42,189 nt of DNA from an uncultured Peptococcaceae bacterium (GTDB lineage Bacteria; Bacillota; Dehalobacteriia; UBA4068; UBA4997), in assembly GCA_947625705.1 (NCBI GenBank), contig CANQPG010000009.1, positions 1-42,189 of the forward strand. The letters run 5' to 3'. Below, in pieces: positions 22,892 through 31,154 of the stretch (position 1 is its first letter; the number at the start of each line of letters is the position of its first letter). The notes under the pieces are model-generated. The model made no database searches and was not told the origin of the DNA. It saw only the letters and a list, made by a program, of their open reading frames with translations. The translations under genes and the position numbers were made by a program.

Positions 22892-23902
22892 TTACTTTGC
22901 GATACTCTCACAATATCTCATTAAGATAGTTGCAATCTCCGCGCGGGTAGCTTCGCCCTGCGGATTGAGCGCGCCATCATCGCCCTTAATCAGACCGCGT
23001 GCCACCGCCCACTGCATAGCGGGAGCGGCCCAGCCAGAAACTTTTGCGCTATCGGCAAAACCGCTTAAATCGCTTTTGGCAATAACATCTACGCTCTTTA
23101 ACTCGGCATAGCGGAACAGAATAACCGCAATTTGTTCACGCGTCAGGTTATCGTTTGCGCCGAAAGTGCCGTTTTCATAGCCTTTAACAACGTTATTGCT
23201 GGACGCCCAAGCTACTGCCGCAGCGTAATATTGATCGCTCTTAATATCGCTGAACGATGTCGTACCTGCAGGTGGTTCTTTTTCCAAACGGTAAAGAATG
23301 GTTACAAGCTGACCGCGGGTAGTAACTTCATCTGGACTGAAGCTACCATCGCCGCTACCCTTCATCATACCATTATCGGTTACATATTTTACTGCGTCAG
23401 CATACCAAGCATTCGCCGGAACGTCGCTAAAAGTTTTATTGTTATCCGTATTCACGCTTTCTTCCGGCTTATCCGATGTAGTTACGGTTGAACCACCACC
23501 GCCACCAGCACCGCCGCTAGCACCGCCGCTACCGCCCGTGCCGCCACCACCGCCAGTGCTCGGTGTGATATCAACAGCGTTTACTTTAACGGTTTGCGTA
23601 ACAATAGGCTCGGTATATTGCGGGTCTGTGCGGGAAATGCCCACCTGCAATTCTTTACCAGCCGGAAAGTCTTTGCCGACTTCTACCGTGGCATTTATCT
23701 TGCCTGCTGCTTCAACAGTACAATCATACAGCCTTAAAAGTTCTTCGCCGTCCCAAATTGCACAAAGATAATAACCGGGTAATAAATTCTCGGCAGAGAT
23801 GGTAATCGTAGAGCTTTTAACAGTATCGGCGGCAAGCACCGGCAGCGCCACCATTAAGCTTATGCATAAACTGATAAAAACTGCAATTATTGATTTTCGC
23901 AT
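22892..23902 (-). CDS. secreted protein with three SLH domains
   Basis: The 336-aa protein has a signal peptide (cleavage near ALPVLAAD, residue 24) and an N-terminal beta-type domain. A glycine-rich linker (about 115-142) follows, then three S-layer homology domains at about 160-200, 222-262 and 285-330 with the usual FSDV...WY / AV...G...GY pattern. SLH domains bind pyruvylated secondary cell-wall polymer, so it sits on the cell surface. It begins 13 bases after the LRR protein gene in the same direction, and the two are surely one operon controlled from the divergent XRE promoter region. The small N-terminal domain could be a partner-binding module for the LRR protein. Confidence 0.92.
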   Translation of the reverse strand: MRKSIIAVFISLCISLMVALPVLAADTVKSSTITISAENLLPGYYLCAIWDGEELLRLYDCTVEAAGKINATVEVGKDFPAGKELQVGISRTDPQYTEPIVTQTVKVNAVDITPSTGGGGGTGGSGGASGGAGGGGGSTVTTSDKPEESVNTDNNKTFSDVPANAWYADAVKYVTDNGMMKGSGDGSFSPDEVTTRGQLVTILYRLEKEPPAGTTSFSDIKSDQYYAAAVAWASSNNVVKGYENGTFGANDNLTREQIAVILFRYAELKSVDVIAKSDLSGFADSAKVSGWAAPAMQWAVARGLIKGDDGALNPQGEATRAEIATILMRYCESIAK

Positions 23903-23915
23903 TGGCTCGCCCCCC

Positions 23916-26669
23916 TTACAAATCCAGCTTGGCCGTTTTTAATATGGGATTAGTAGGCATACCATTAACAAAAGTCAATTCATCGTCAGTTTCCCAAACC
24001 TGTACAGAGCTACCCAAGGGGGCAGAGAAAGTAACAGAACCGGAACCGTTCCCTTGTACAGTGGAAATTACAACCGCCCCGGCACGGCTGGTCTGAATCG
24101 TCAACCAACGTCCCGCTTCTGCCTCCACCAAAATCCGTTTTCCCAAGCCACCGTTCTCCAAGGACAGCGTCAGCGATTCCGGCACAATCGGCTTGGTCGG
24201 CTGTTTGATTGTTGCTTTAGCCGTAAGCGTATTGCTGCCAAGACTATACTTTTTATTCAGCATAGTAACAGTCACCGTTACTGTGCGCTCGCCGGGGCTG
24301 ACTTTATCAAATACCGCATTAACCGTATAATCTATACCCTCGCGCAGGACATCGCTGTCCAGCAAACCGGCAAACTTTATCTCCTGAACGACAGCATTCT
24401 TGTTGCCGTCATATTCCTTATCCGCAACTGTAACGCTGCTGATTGTCACTTCATGAGGCAGGACATTTAAGGTATAGCTGATAACCGTTTGACGGTATTT
24501 GTTCTCCACTGCCTCGGCACAGGCGCTGATAATAGTTCTGCCCGGGCCGACAATCGTTACATTGCCCTCCGTGTCAACTGTGGCGACTTCTGGCTTGCTG
24601 CTGGTATAAGTGGGGGTGCTGCCGCCCTCGCTGTTGTTGGCAGCGGCATTAACATAAGTTTTATCCTCGCCATATTTAAGCTGAACAGTGCCGGTTTTTG
24701 TCCAAACCAAATCCTGACGGGGAGACATACTATCGTAATCGGTGTACTCGTCAACGATTACCAAATCAGCGTTGTCGTTCTCATCTACCATGGGAACATA
24801 TACATAGCTGCCCTTGGAAATATCGTACAACTCACCCAGAACATACTTGCCGGTGGAAGCGTTGATGAGGTAAACCACGGTATCCTTATCGGTCATAATG
24901 TCCGTATATGCAGCGACCGCTTCGTCAACAACCATGGCAGTATCGAAGCTCATCAGACCGTCAGTAAAGCCCTTAACTTCCATTGCCTTATCCTTCATAC
25001 CGTCTTTTCTAGCATAAGCGAATTTAACATTTACCTTGTCACCGAGCAGGGTATAGATAGCCAACTGGTCATTGCCAGCATCAGCGCCGGTGATATCCAA
25101 CTCATAAACGGTGTCGTCATCGTAGAAAGTTATCGCATGGTCTTTGTCGGCGGTCTTGAAGTCATAGTCGTCGATTACGCCATATTTGTAGATGAGGCTG
25201 CTGGAGCGGGTATATGCCAAAACCTTAACAGTATCATCGCTGTTGGAGAAATACTTGCAATAAGCTCTAATACCAGCCTCGTTCAAATTGCCCGGATAAA
25301 AATCGCCGCCGGCAAGCAGGACGCTACGAGGTACGATAGCAACATCAATAGCGCCATCGGCTTTGCTGACCTCAAAAATCACAGCGTTTGCTGCCACTGT
25401 TATAGTGCGAGTGCCAACTAAGTAAGCATTGTTTTTAATTGCAATAATATTTCCTCTGCCTAATAAGTCCTGTGAGTTAAAATTAAAACTGCTGACCTTT
25501 TTGTTAGTGTTCAATTCATAGGCCACTAACTGTCCCAGCTTATCCTTGCTTAATATACCGGCAGCAGCGTTAGTCATTGTATAGGTAACAGTTCCGCCCT
25601 CTTGCGTAAAGATAGCAACATTATCATTATCGATATTTACCACGATACCATAGAGAACGTCTCCAGTCGGCTCCTCAGGTTTGGTGGGCTGTTCTGGTTC
25701 AACCGGCTTACCGTCGGTGCAGGTTACTGTCGCCAGCTGCAGCTCTTGATTGCCGGTCGCAATATTAACCTGCGCCCATTGTTCCTTAGTGCCGGTATAA
25801 GTAATATTGCGCAGGCTGCTACAATCCTTAAAAGCGTCTGAGTAAATACGCGTTACACTGGTAGGTATGGTTATGTTGGTTAAGCTGCTGCAACCATCAA
25901 AAGTATTCCAAAATATATCTTTCGAACCTTCGGGAATAATAATATCTGTTAAACTGCGACAATTTTGAAATGCATAATCAGCAATATTGGTCATACCAGC
26001 GGGAATATTGATATTGGTCAAACTGCAGCATCCACTAAATGCCCGCTGTCCTAAAGCTGTAACACTATCCGGTATAGACACAGTAAGCAATTCTGCACAA
26101 TCATTGAATGCGTAACCATAAATACCGGTGACGCTATCAGGAACTGTATATGCAGTTTTACCTTGTGGGCAAAACATAAGCTCCGTTTTTTCTTTATTAA
26201 ACACTGCACCATCTATGGAAGCATATTGCGGGTTGTTGGGGTCTACATTGATTGCTGTTAAATTATGACAGCCGTCAAAGGCATAATCACCAATACGAAT
26301 TAACCGCGCCGGGATATCAATTTCCGTTAAGCTGCTGCAGCCGGAAAAGGCGCGGCTTCCTATATGCGTTACACTGTCAGGTATACTTATTTCAACTACA
26401 GCTTGATAACCATAAAAAGTGTTATCACTAATCTGAATTATACCTTCTTCAATTATCAGCTTTTGTACTTCTTTCTTATCGGAATAATCAAAACCATCTG
26501 GGCTTTTGATTACCCCTGTGCCGCTGATAGTCAGCGTTTTGGTAGTTTCGTCATAAGTCCAAGTGGCATTTTCACCGCAGCTGCCAGAGGTCGCCGCCCA
26601 AGCAGGCAGAGCCGCGCCAATCGCCAGCACCAATGCCAGCAGCAAAGTTGTTAAAAGTTTTTTCTGCAT
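23916..26669 (-). CDS. BspA-type leucine-rich-repeat surface protein
   Basis: A 917-aa secreted protein. A signal peptide (1-25) precedes about ten BspA/LRR_5 repeats at roughly 40-310 (pattern ITxIPxSVTxIGxxAFxxCxSL). A long middle region (about 330-670) is of unknown fold. A Big_2-like domain with EVATVDTEGNVTIVGPG, an YDG/MBG-like domain with VTVADKEYDGNKNA, and a final beta domain complete it. BspA repeats occur in adhesins of gut and oral bacteria. No own wall anchor is seen; the co-transcribed SLH protein may hold it at the surface. The ATG has AAAGGA upstream. Carried on a mobile element, it may alter host or polysaccharide binding. Confidence 0.9.
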   Translation of the reverse strand: MQKKLLTTLLLALVLAIGAALPAWAATSGSCGENATWTYDETTKTLTISGTGVIKSPDGFDYSDKKEVQKLIIEEGIIQISDNTFYGYQAVVEISIPDSVTHIGSRAFSGCSSLTEIDIPARLIRIGDYAFDGCHNLTAINVDPNNPQYASIDGAVFNKEKTELMFCPQGKTAYTVPDSVTGIYGYAFNDCAELLTVSIPDSVTALGQRAFSGCCSLTNINIPAGMTNIADYAFQNCRSLTDIIIPEGSKDIFWNTFDGCSSLTNITIPTSVTRIYSDAFKDCSSLRNITYTGTKEQWAQVNIATGNQELQLATVTCTDGKPVEPEQPTKPEEPTGDVLYGIVVNIDNDNVAIFTQEGGTVTYTMTNAAAGILSKDKLGQLVAYELNTNKKVSSFNFNSQDLLGRGNIIAIKNNAYLVGTRTITVAANAVIFEVSKADGAIDVAIVPRSVLLAGGDFYPGNLNEAGIRAYCKYFSNSDDTVKVLAYTRSSSLIYKYGVIDDYDFKTADKDHAITFYDDDTVYELDITGADAGNDQLAIYTLLGDKVNVKFAYARKDGMKDKAMEVKGFTDGLMSFDTAMVVDEAVAAYTDIMTDKDTVVYLINASTGKYVLGELYDISKGSYVYVPMVDENDNADLVIVDEYTDYDSMSPRQDLVWTKTGTVQLKYGEDKTYVNAAANNSEGGSTPTYTSSKPEVATVDTEGNVTIVGPGRTIISACAEAVENKYRQTVISYTLNVLPHEVTISSVTVADKEYDGNKNAVVQEIKFAGLLDSDVLREGIDYTVNAVFDKVSPGERTVTVTVTMLNKKYSLGSNTLTAKATIKQPTKPIVPESLTLSLENGGLGKRILVEAEAGRWLTIQTSRAGAVVISTVQGNGSGSVTFSAPLGSSVQVWETDDELTFVNGMPTNPILKTAKLDL

Positions 26670-26695
26670 AACATCAAATCCTTTCTACACAATAT

Positions 26696-26756
26696 AGGTT
26701 AAACCTGTATAAATTATAGCGCAATCCTCTACAAAATACAAGTACAACCTGTACAC
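26696..26756. promoter_or_regulatory. divergent promoter/operator region between the LRR operon and XRE gene
   Basis: On minus, TTGTAT-17-TATAAT drives the LRR operon. AACCTGTA occurs at 26702 and 26746, 44 bases apart. Each lies in a palindrome: AGGTT-A-AACCT at 26696-26706 and GTACA-ACC-TGTAC at 26743-26755. The promoter sits between these two boxes, as expected for control by the adjacent XRE regulator. Confidence 0.7.
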
Positions 26757-26776
26757 TTTGAGCAGAGGTGTTATGC

Positions 26777-27100
26777 ATGAAAAACCGTATCAAACAGCTG
26801 CGTGAAGAATTAAAGATGACACAAATCCGCCTTAGCATAGAATTAGAAGTGGCGCAGGAAACTATCAGCGCGTATGAGAACCAAAAGCACTATCCCAGCT
26901 TCATACAACTGGCAAAAATGTCCAAGTTGTTTAATGCCAGTATTGATTATATAATGGGGCTTTCAGATGTCCGCAATCCTGTCCGCGTTCCTGATAATAT
27001 CAATGAAGAAAAGCTGCTTACGCTAAGCAAGCAGCTATCAACAGAACAAGTACAACTGGTATTGGCATATATGCAAGGAATACTAGACGCCACAAAATAG
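26777..27100 (+). CDS. XRE-family transcriptional regulator
   Basis: The 107-aa protein has an N-terminal Cro/CI-type HTH (residues 3-58: NRIKQLREELKMTQIRLSIE, then VAQETISAYENQ and PSFIQLAKMSKLFNASIDYIMG). A C-terminal helical part probably mediates dimerisation. ATG 26777 is chosen by AGAGGTG 6 bases upstream; the frame runs three codons further. It is divergent from the LRR-SLH operon with a 107-base intergenic region holding two matching palindromes. It most likely represses or switches that operon and itself. Confidence 0.93.
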   Translation: MKNRIKQLREELKMTQIRLSIELEVAQETISAYENQKHYPSFIQLAKMSKLFNASIDYIMGLSDVRNPVRVPDNINEEKLLTLSKQLSTEQVQLVLAYMQGILDATK

Positions 27101-27180
27101 ACCGTTATCGAGTAGGCGGCCTGCACCAGATAGCAGCCCGACCTGACCGCAGATATAGCCTCTTGACTGTCTAAACAATT

Positions 27181-27224
27181 AAATCCCAGCCCGGATTATA
27201 CTTTTCGGGTTGGGATTTTCTTTT
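27181..27224 (+). terminator. terminator of the XRE gene
   Basis: AAATCCCA-GCCCG pairs with CGGGT-TGGGATTT around 10 bases and is followed by TCTTTT on plus. Confidence 0.8.
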
Positions 27225-27462
27225 ACCATTCTACTTGTAGCAGAGTGGATTTTTTGGTTGCTTTGGGGCGCGCCTTACGGTATGCTGAATGAATTATATC
27301 GCTCGACAAATGGACAGAAAAAACCAAGACCAAAACAACTGTAGAGGTCTTGGTTTCGCTGTCACCAAAAAGATGCGCCCTTATGGTGAGCAAGTTAAAA
27401 GCGGTATATAGCTTTTTGTTAATGCGATTTATGTTATTGGATATGCCGGTTTCTCTGACCAT
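27223..27462 (-). CDS. doubtful small ORF, 79 aa
   Basis: The ATG at 27462 has a strong GGAGG site 7 bases upstream. The product would begin MVRETGISNNINRINKKLYT and contain one hydrophobic stretch (STVVLVLVFSVHL). However, codons for that stretch lie in a minus-strand terminator-like hairpin (27317-27356), so most transcripts may stop inside the frame. The ribosome site is also buried in another hairpin. It may be a leader-type peptide, a small membrane peptide, or a decayed gene. Confidence 0.35.
   Translation of the reverse strand: MVRETGISNNINRINKKLYTAFNLLTIRAHLFGDSETKTSTVVLVLVFSVHLSSDIIHSAYRKARPKATKKSTLLQVEW
27317..27356 (-). terminator. minus-strand hairpin with T run inside the 79-aa ORF
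   Basis: AAACCAAGACC and GGTCTTGGTTT are perfectly complementary across 14 bases, and six T residues follow on the minus strand. It could end transcripts from the Fic side early. Confidence 0.65.
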
Positions 27463-27465
27463 AAC

Positions 27466-27520
27466 AAAACCTCCTATGGTAGTTTTTAATCTATCACAGG
27501 AGGTTTTTGTATTTTTCATA
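27466..27520. terminator. hairpin that can end plus transcripts and hide a minus-strand ribosome site
   Basis: AAAACCTCCTATGGTAG pairs with CTATCACAGGAGGTTTT with wobbles, followed by TTGTATTTTT on plus. On the minus strand the same stem contains the GGAGG site of the 79-aa ORF. It therefore acts either as a terminator or as a translational gate. Confidence 0.55.
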
Positions 27521-27546
27521 GGGTAGTTTAACAAAAGACGGTTTTA

Positions 27547-28602
27547 TTATTTACGATAATAGCGTGTCGATTTACCAGCACCTTCACGAGCCAATTCCCC
27601 GGATTGCACTAATTTTCTTAAGCTACCTTCCACAGAACTCACACTTAAGAAGGGACAAAGCTCCAATATATCGCGTTTGCTGAATCTGCCTATTTTTGTG
27701 GCGGCAGCTTTTCGTACGACTTCAACCGCAGGCAGTTTTTCGCCTACGACCAGAAATCTGTCTTCAAAGTCTTTATATGCTGCAAGCACCATACCAAGAA
27801 AATATTTGATAAACGGCGTAAAATCTTCGGCCCCGTCATGCCAGCCATGCTGTGACTGCTGTAAGGCGTCATAATATAAACCTTTATCCTTTGCGATTTT
27901 GGCTTCTAAGGAAATATATTTGCCTACCAAGAAGCCGCTGCGGTACAGCAACAGGGTAGTCAGCAGACGGCTTATTCTGCCGTTGCCGTCATTGAACGGG
28001 TGGATACACAAAAAATCGTGAATGAACACAGGAATAGCAATAAGCGGCTCTAAATCTAAATTGCCAATTACCTTGTTGTATTCTGCGCAAATTCTATTCA
28101 GCGCTTCGGCGGTTTCATATGGCGGCAGCGGTGTAAAGATTACTTCCGTATGACCATCGGCAAATCCTGCGGTTATATAGTTCTGCACATTCTTCAGCTT
28201 ACCGGCCATAGGATTGTTGGTGTGGCTATACATTACTTTGTGTAGCTGAAGGATATAATTGCTGGCAACAGGAATAACATCAAAATTTTCGTGAATTATA
28301 CTGAGCGCATCACGATACCCGGCAATTTCCTGTTCGTCACGGTTTTTGGGGGTCGTCTTTTCGGCAACGAGTTGTCTGATACGAGTATCCGTTGTAACTA
28401 TCCCCTCGATGGCATTGGACGCTTCGGTGCTCTGTATCTTGGCAATATCCACCAGCTTTTCCAGTTCCGCCGGACGCTGCTTCAGATATAACTCCTGCTT
28501 TCCGGCCTCTTTATAAATAGCTGCTATAAGGCCAAGAATATCCGAATCCCATTTCCGGTTTTTTATCGTCTCATAATCAAAAATCCGCATTTCCTTAATC
28601 AC
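27547..28602 (-). CDS. Fic family protein (AMPylator type)
   Basis: The 351-aa protein carries the complete Fic motif HPFNDGNGRISR (201-212), which transfers AMP from ATP to target hydroxyl groups. An N-terminal inhibitory helix motif SNAIEG (62-67) is present, making it a class II, self-inhibited Fic protein. A Fic/DOC N-terminal segment covers about 15-90 and a C-terminal winged helix about 290-351 (KRDILELCPFLSVSSVEGSL). Such proteins AMPylate targets such as gyrase or have regulatory roles, and can act in toxin-like systems. The start is taken as GTG 28602; an in-frame ATG 12 bases later is possible. Neighbouring genes give no partner. Confidence 0.92.
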   Translation of the reverse strand: MIKEMRIFDYETIKNRKWDSDILGLIAAIYKEAGKQELYLKQRPAELEKLVDIAKIQSTEASNAIEGIVTTDTRIRQLVAEKTTPKNRDEQEIAGYRDALSIIHENFDVIPVASNYILQLHKVMYSHTNNPMAGKLKNVQNYITAGFADGHTEVIFTPLPPYETAEALNRICAEYNKVIGNLDLEPLIAIPVFIHDFLCIHPFNDGNGRISRLLTTLLLYRSGFLVGKYISLEAKIAKDKGLYYDALQQSQHGWHDGAEDFTPFIKYFLGMVLAAYKDFEDRFLVVGEKLPAVEVVRKAAATKIGRFSKRDILELCPFLSVSSVEGSLRKLVQSGELAREGAGKSTRYYRK

Positions 28603-28982
28603 CGCCCTTTCCCTTAAATTGTAGCATGAATTAAGGGTAAAATCAACCTGCGAAAATAGATTTTACTTAGCAGAAGGACTACCCATAGTCTGATGGCAAA
28701 ACTCGGAAATCTTAGTGGTGTAAAGATTAGGACGGAATGGTTTCAGGAATACGATGTTGATTAGTTGTATACGGAAGCAATGGCTAGGGATAACGCATAG
28801 AGAGTGAAGTAATAACCTTTGATAATATAAAAGTGCCTATTTTAGAGGAATATACAGCACAAGAGTTATTTAAGTAATCGAAATATCAGCTTAAACTGGT
28901 AGCGGTATGCCGGAAGAGCTGTATTATATCAAAACGCAATATTGGAGTGAGGAGGGGGTAAATTTCTTGCAGAACAGTCGCG
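28603..28982 (+). pseudogene. gene debris between the Fic and DUF4145-like genes
   Basis: No intact gene is seen. Plus-strand fragments in shifting frames look like former coding sequence: MAKLGNLSGVKIRTEWFQEY (ATG near 28694) ends at a stop, and SEVITFDNIKVPILEEYTAQ lies further on. Neither has a ribosome site of note. The origin of the fragments is not recognised. Confidence 0.35.
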
Positions 28983-29693
28983 TCATTTTCGAGGTATTGC
29001 GTCTGCTTCTTCAAAAGCAAGCTCGGATTCAATATAGTTCAGCATTGCTTTTATAAATCTTTTCATATCGTCGAGATTAAGGTTTTCATGTATTTTGGTG
29101 TAATGAGTTTCATCATTACCAATCCATGTGGCGCGCTCTGCTAATGTCTTGATACGGACATCATCAATTCTCTTAATGCTACTGCTTAAAAATTCGTTTT
29201 TTATGTTTTCTGATTGGTTGGGAAATTTGTGACATAAGTAGTCTTTTACAAGGAATTCTAATGCTTTTCTATACCCAAGGCCACATATCTGCGTCATGCT
29301 GTTACATTCAGCTTCATTGGATTGATTATATGTTTCTACAAAATTAGGCGATAACTTACAAATTTCAGGAGAAAAGCTTAGTGGTTTTGGAATCTGAGGT
29401 GAAATATCTTGCAAATGGGAAAAATCAAGGTAATCATCATATTCGTATAAATTGTTGCGTGAATATGTGCATATAAAAATTTTGTGACATTTATGGCAAA
29501 AACATATTACATAGAGCAGGCTGGTAAAGATGCTGTTATCTGGAACATGGATATATGCATCTAGAATTTGAGGTACTAATGTAGTATGGCATATTGGGCA
29601 TTCAGTAACTTCATTGTATTTGCAGGGTGTGTCCTTTTTGTTAATAGAATGGATGCTGTAAATACTACGGGCATCAATTGTTTTTATAGGCAT
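28983..29693 (-). CDS. DUF4145-like zinc-finger protein
   Basis: The 236-aa product has an N-terminal zinc-binding half with CPICH (32-36) and CHKCH (66-70). The C-terminal helical half contains CGLGYRKALEFLVKDYLC, RIKTLAERATWIGNDETHYT and DDMKRFIKAMLNYIESE. That helical part corresponds to the DUF4145 pattern often found in restriction and defence proteins. The ATG at 29693 has AAAGGAGAGG 5 bases upstream and a TTGCCC-17-TATAAT promoter. It may sense or bind nucleic acid, but no nuclease motif is visible. The same promoter cassette recurs at 30494. Confidence 0.8.
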   Translation of the reverse strand: MPIKTIDARSIYSIHSINKKDTPCKYNEVTECPICHTTLVPQILDAYIHVPDNSIFTSLLYVICFCHKCHKIFICTYSRNNLYEYDDYLDFSHLQDISPQIPKPLSFSPEICKLSPNFVETYNQSNEAECNSMTQICGLGYRKALEFLVKDYLCHKFPNQSENIKNEFLSSSIKRIDDVRIKTLAERATWIGNDETHYTKIHENLNLDDMKRFIKAMLNYIESELAFEEADAIPRK

Positions 29694-29705
29694 AGTAACC
29701 TCTCC

Positions 29706-29760
29706 TTTGTTACTTTGATTATAGCACATGGACTGGAGCAGGGCAAACGGAATTGAAAGG
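29706..29760. repeat. duplicated promoter cassette, copy A
   Basis: This 55-bp segment matches 30494-30548 at most positions. It contains a minus-strand promoter (GGGCAA at 29741-29746 and ATTATA at 29718-29723, read as TTGCCC-17-TATAAT) and a plus-strand GAAAGGAG. The plus-strand gene expected after it is absent in this copy. Confidence 0.75.
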
Positions 29761-29902
29761 AGAGATTATATTTAGTGTCATAAAAAAGTACCGCTGGTGC
29801 CGGAACATCAACGGAGATTTGAGTTAAAAGCAAAAACAACCGAAGCGTCTGAATATGTGAAAATCCATATAGACGGTCGGCTGTTTAGGGAATAATCAAT
29901 AA

Positions 29903-30244
29903 TTAAGGGAGAAATATTTTGGCGAAGGAAGCGAGTTTATGGATACCTGCAATTAAATCAGACAAGCCACCGGGGAAAAGATTTTCCATGTATATTATAG
30001 CTTCGCTAGTCAAATGGAAACCATTTCTGATTCGGAGCGAAATAAGTCCTTTTTGTTTAAGTTCCGCAAGGGCTATAACAATATCAGGATTTTTGGCATT
30101 AGGCAAAAAGTTGTCAATTCTTTTTTTGGGGCTTTCAAAATCGCAGGCTTCTCGTTGTGTTGCTCCGTTTTGTAGGCGGTTTAGATATTCCTTATATATC
30201 AGACATAAGAAAGCGCGAGTTGAGTTGGTCATTTGTATGTCCAT
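29903..30244 (-). CDS. hypothetical protein, 113 aa
   Basis: The start is ATG 30244, with TTTGGAGG 6 bases upstream; the frame is open further back but overlaps the next gene there. The N-terminus, STRAFLCLIYKEYLNRLQNG, followed by ALAELKQKGLISLRIRNGFHL, resembles a winged-helix fold, with a beta-hairpin wing at about 75-90. A membrane segment is not evident. It follows the 68-aa gene in the same direction and probably shares its promoter. Function unknown; a DNA-binding role is possible. Confidence 0.7.
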   Translation of the reverse strand: MDIQMTNSTRAFLCLIYKEYLNRLQNGATQREACDFESPKKRIDNFLPNAKNPDIVIALAELKQKGLISLRIRNGFHLTSEAIIYMENLFPGGLSDLIAGIHKLASFAKIFLP

Positions 30245-30273
30245 GTATAACCTCCAAATGTTTTGTTCGTTGA

Positions 30274-30480
30274 TTACATTTCTTTGTATGGGCAATTGTG
30301 CGGCAAAGCAGGCGATGTAGTAAAATCGTCTGAGGAATCCCAAATAACATCGGCAAACTCAAATCCGGTTGTGCCAAATATTCGAGTTACCATAAAAGCC
30401 AAAGTGTCTAGCTGTTGGTAGGCTGCTTCGCGCTTTGTGGGTTCCAAATTTCGTAAATCTACAATATATCGTTTGGCCAT
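30274..30480 (-). CDS. hypothetical protein, 68 aa
   Basis: The ATG at 30480 is preceded by ATAGGAGG with 7-8 bases spacing, and by a TTGCCT-17-TATAAT promoter. The product, MAKRYIVDLRNLEPTKREAA onward, is a small soluble protein with a helical middle and no known motif. It is the first gene of a likely two-gene unit with the 113-aa protein. Confidence 0.7.
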   Translation of the reverse strand: MAKRYIVDLRNLEPTKREAAYQQLDTLAFMVTRIFGTTGFEFADVIWDSSDDFTTSPALPHNCPYKEM

Positions 30481-30493
30481 TATATATACCTCC

Positions 30494-30548
30494 TATGTTA
30501 CTGTGATTATAGCACATGGAACAGAGCAAGGCAAACAGAATTGAAAGG
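30494..30548. repeat. duplicated promoter cassette, copy B
   Basis: The partner of 29706-29760. Minus-strand -35 (30529-30534) and -10 (30506-30511) are 17 bases apart. The plus-strand GAAAGGAGG here is followed by a real gene at 30561. Confidence 0.75.
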
Positions 30549-30560
30549 AGGTGAGCAAAC

Positions 30561-30902
30561 ATGAAAGACCGCATAAAATTGGCAGTACCAGAAACGGTAC
30601 TGCGTATTTATTACACTAATGTTGAATTGGGCAGTGCAGAAATTCGGGAACTGTTTGGAGACATATCTCCAGCAACGATTGCTAAGTTTAAGCGCAAGGC
30701 GCGGACACTTATGCGTGAAAAGGGAGTTGGCTGCTTCAACTACTATTCCGTTAATACCGAGGTTGCCTTTGAGGCTTGGGGTATCAGCATTGAAAAGGTT
30801 GAACAAATGTATAAACGTGCTAAAGCATTGGGATTGATAGTTGATGACGAAAAAAGCGCCATTGATGCTGAAACACTGGTTACGCAGGTGCAAAAACTTT
30901 AG
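30561..30902 (+). CDS. putative DNA-binding protein, 113 aa
   Basis: The ATG has GAAAGGAGGTG 8 bases upstream. The protein has a probable helix-turn-helix at about 25-50 (AEIRELFGDISPATIAKFKR), followed by a basic helix and a second helical part (EKVEQMYKRAKALGLIVDDE). I cannot assign a named family. It is divergent from the 68-aa gene and may regulate it through the shared 80-base region. It is the last gene before the right end of the element. Confidence 0.7.
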   Translation: MKDRIKLAVPETVLRIYYTNVELGSAEIRELFGDISPATIAKFKRKARTLMREKGVGCFNYYSVNTEVAFEAWGISIEKVEQMYKRAKALGLIVDDEKSAIDAETLVTQVQKL

Positions 30903-31081
30903 TAAATTCATGCTATGTGTTTATATCATCTGCAAGTAAAAAGATTGAGCAGCACCAAACAAAAACGTTTTTTTCGACAAATAGTACAGTCAGAACTTAT
31001 GATAATGTGATATTTCTGATGTTGTTATTTAAGAATTGTCATATCCGGGCTCTTGCATCAAACCGTTAATTTTTGTGCGAT

Positions 31082-31099
31082 TGGTGTAAAATTGGTGTA
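31082..31099 (+). repeat. integrase arm-type site, right end
   Basis: Exact copy of 14992-15009, lying 56 bases inside the right attachment repeat. The rest of 30903-31154 holds no gene. Confidence 0.7.
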
Positions 31100-31154
31100 A
31101 CAGACGGCTGTTTTGCTTGCTTATATAGCATTTTAGCAGGTGCTTTGTGTATTG

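Noticed and set aside
24489-25421. Plus-strand open frame of 310 codons opposite the LRR protein
   Set aside because: Antisense of the repeat-rich LRR gene; no ribosome site and no domain pattern.
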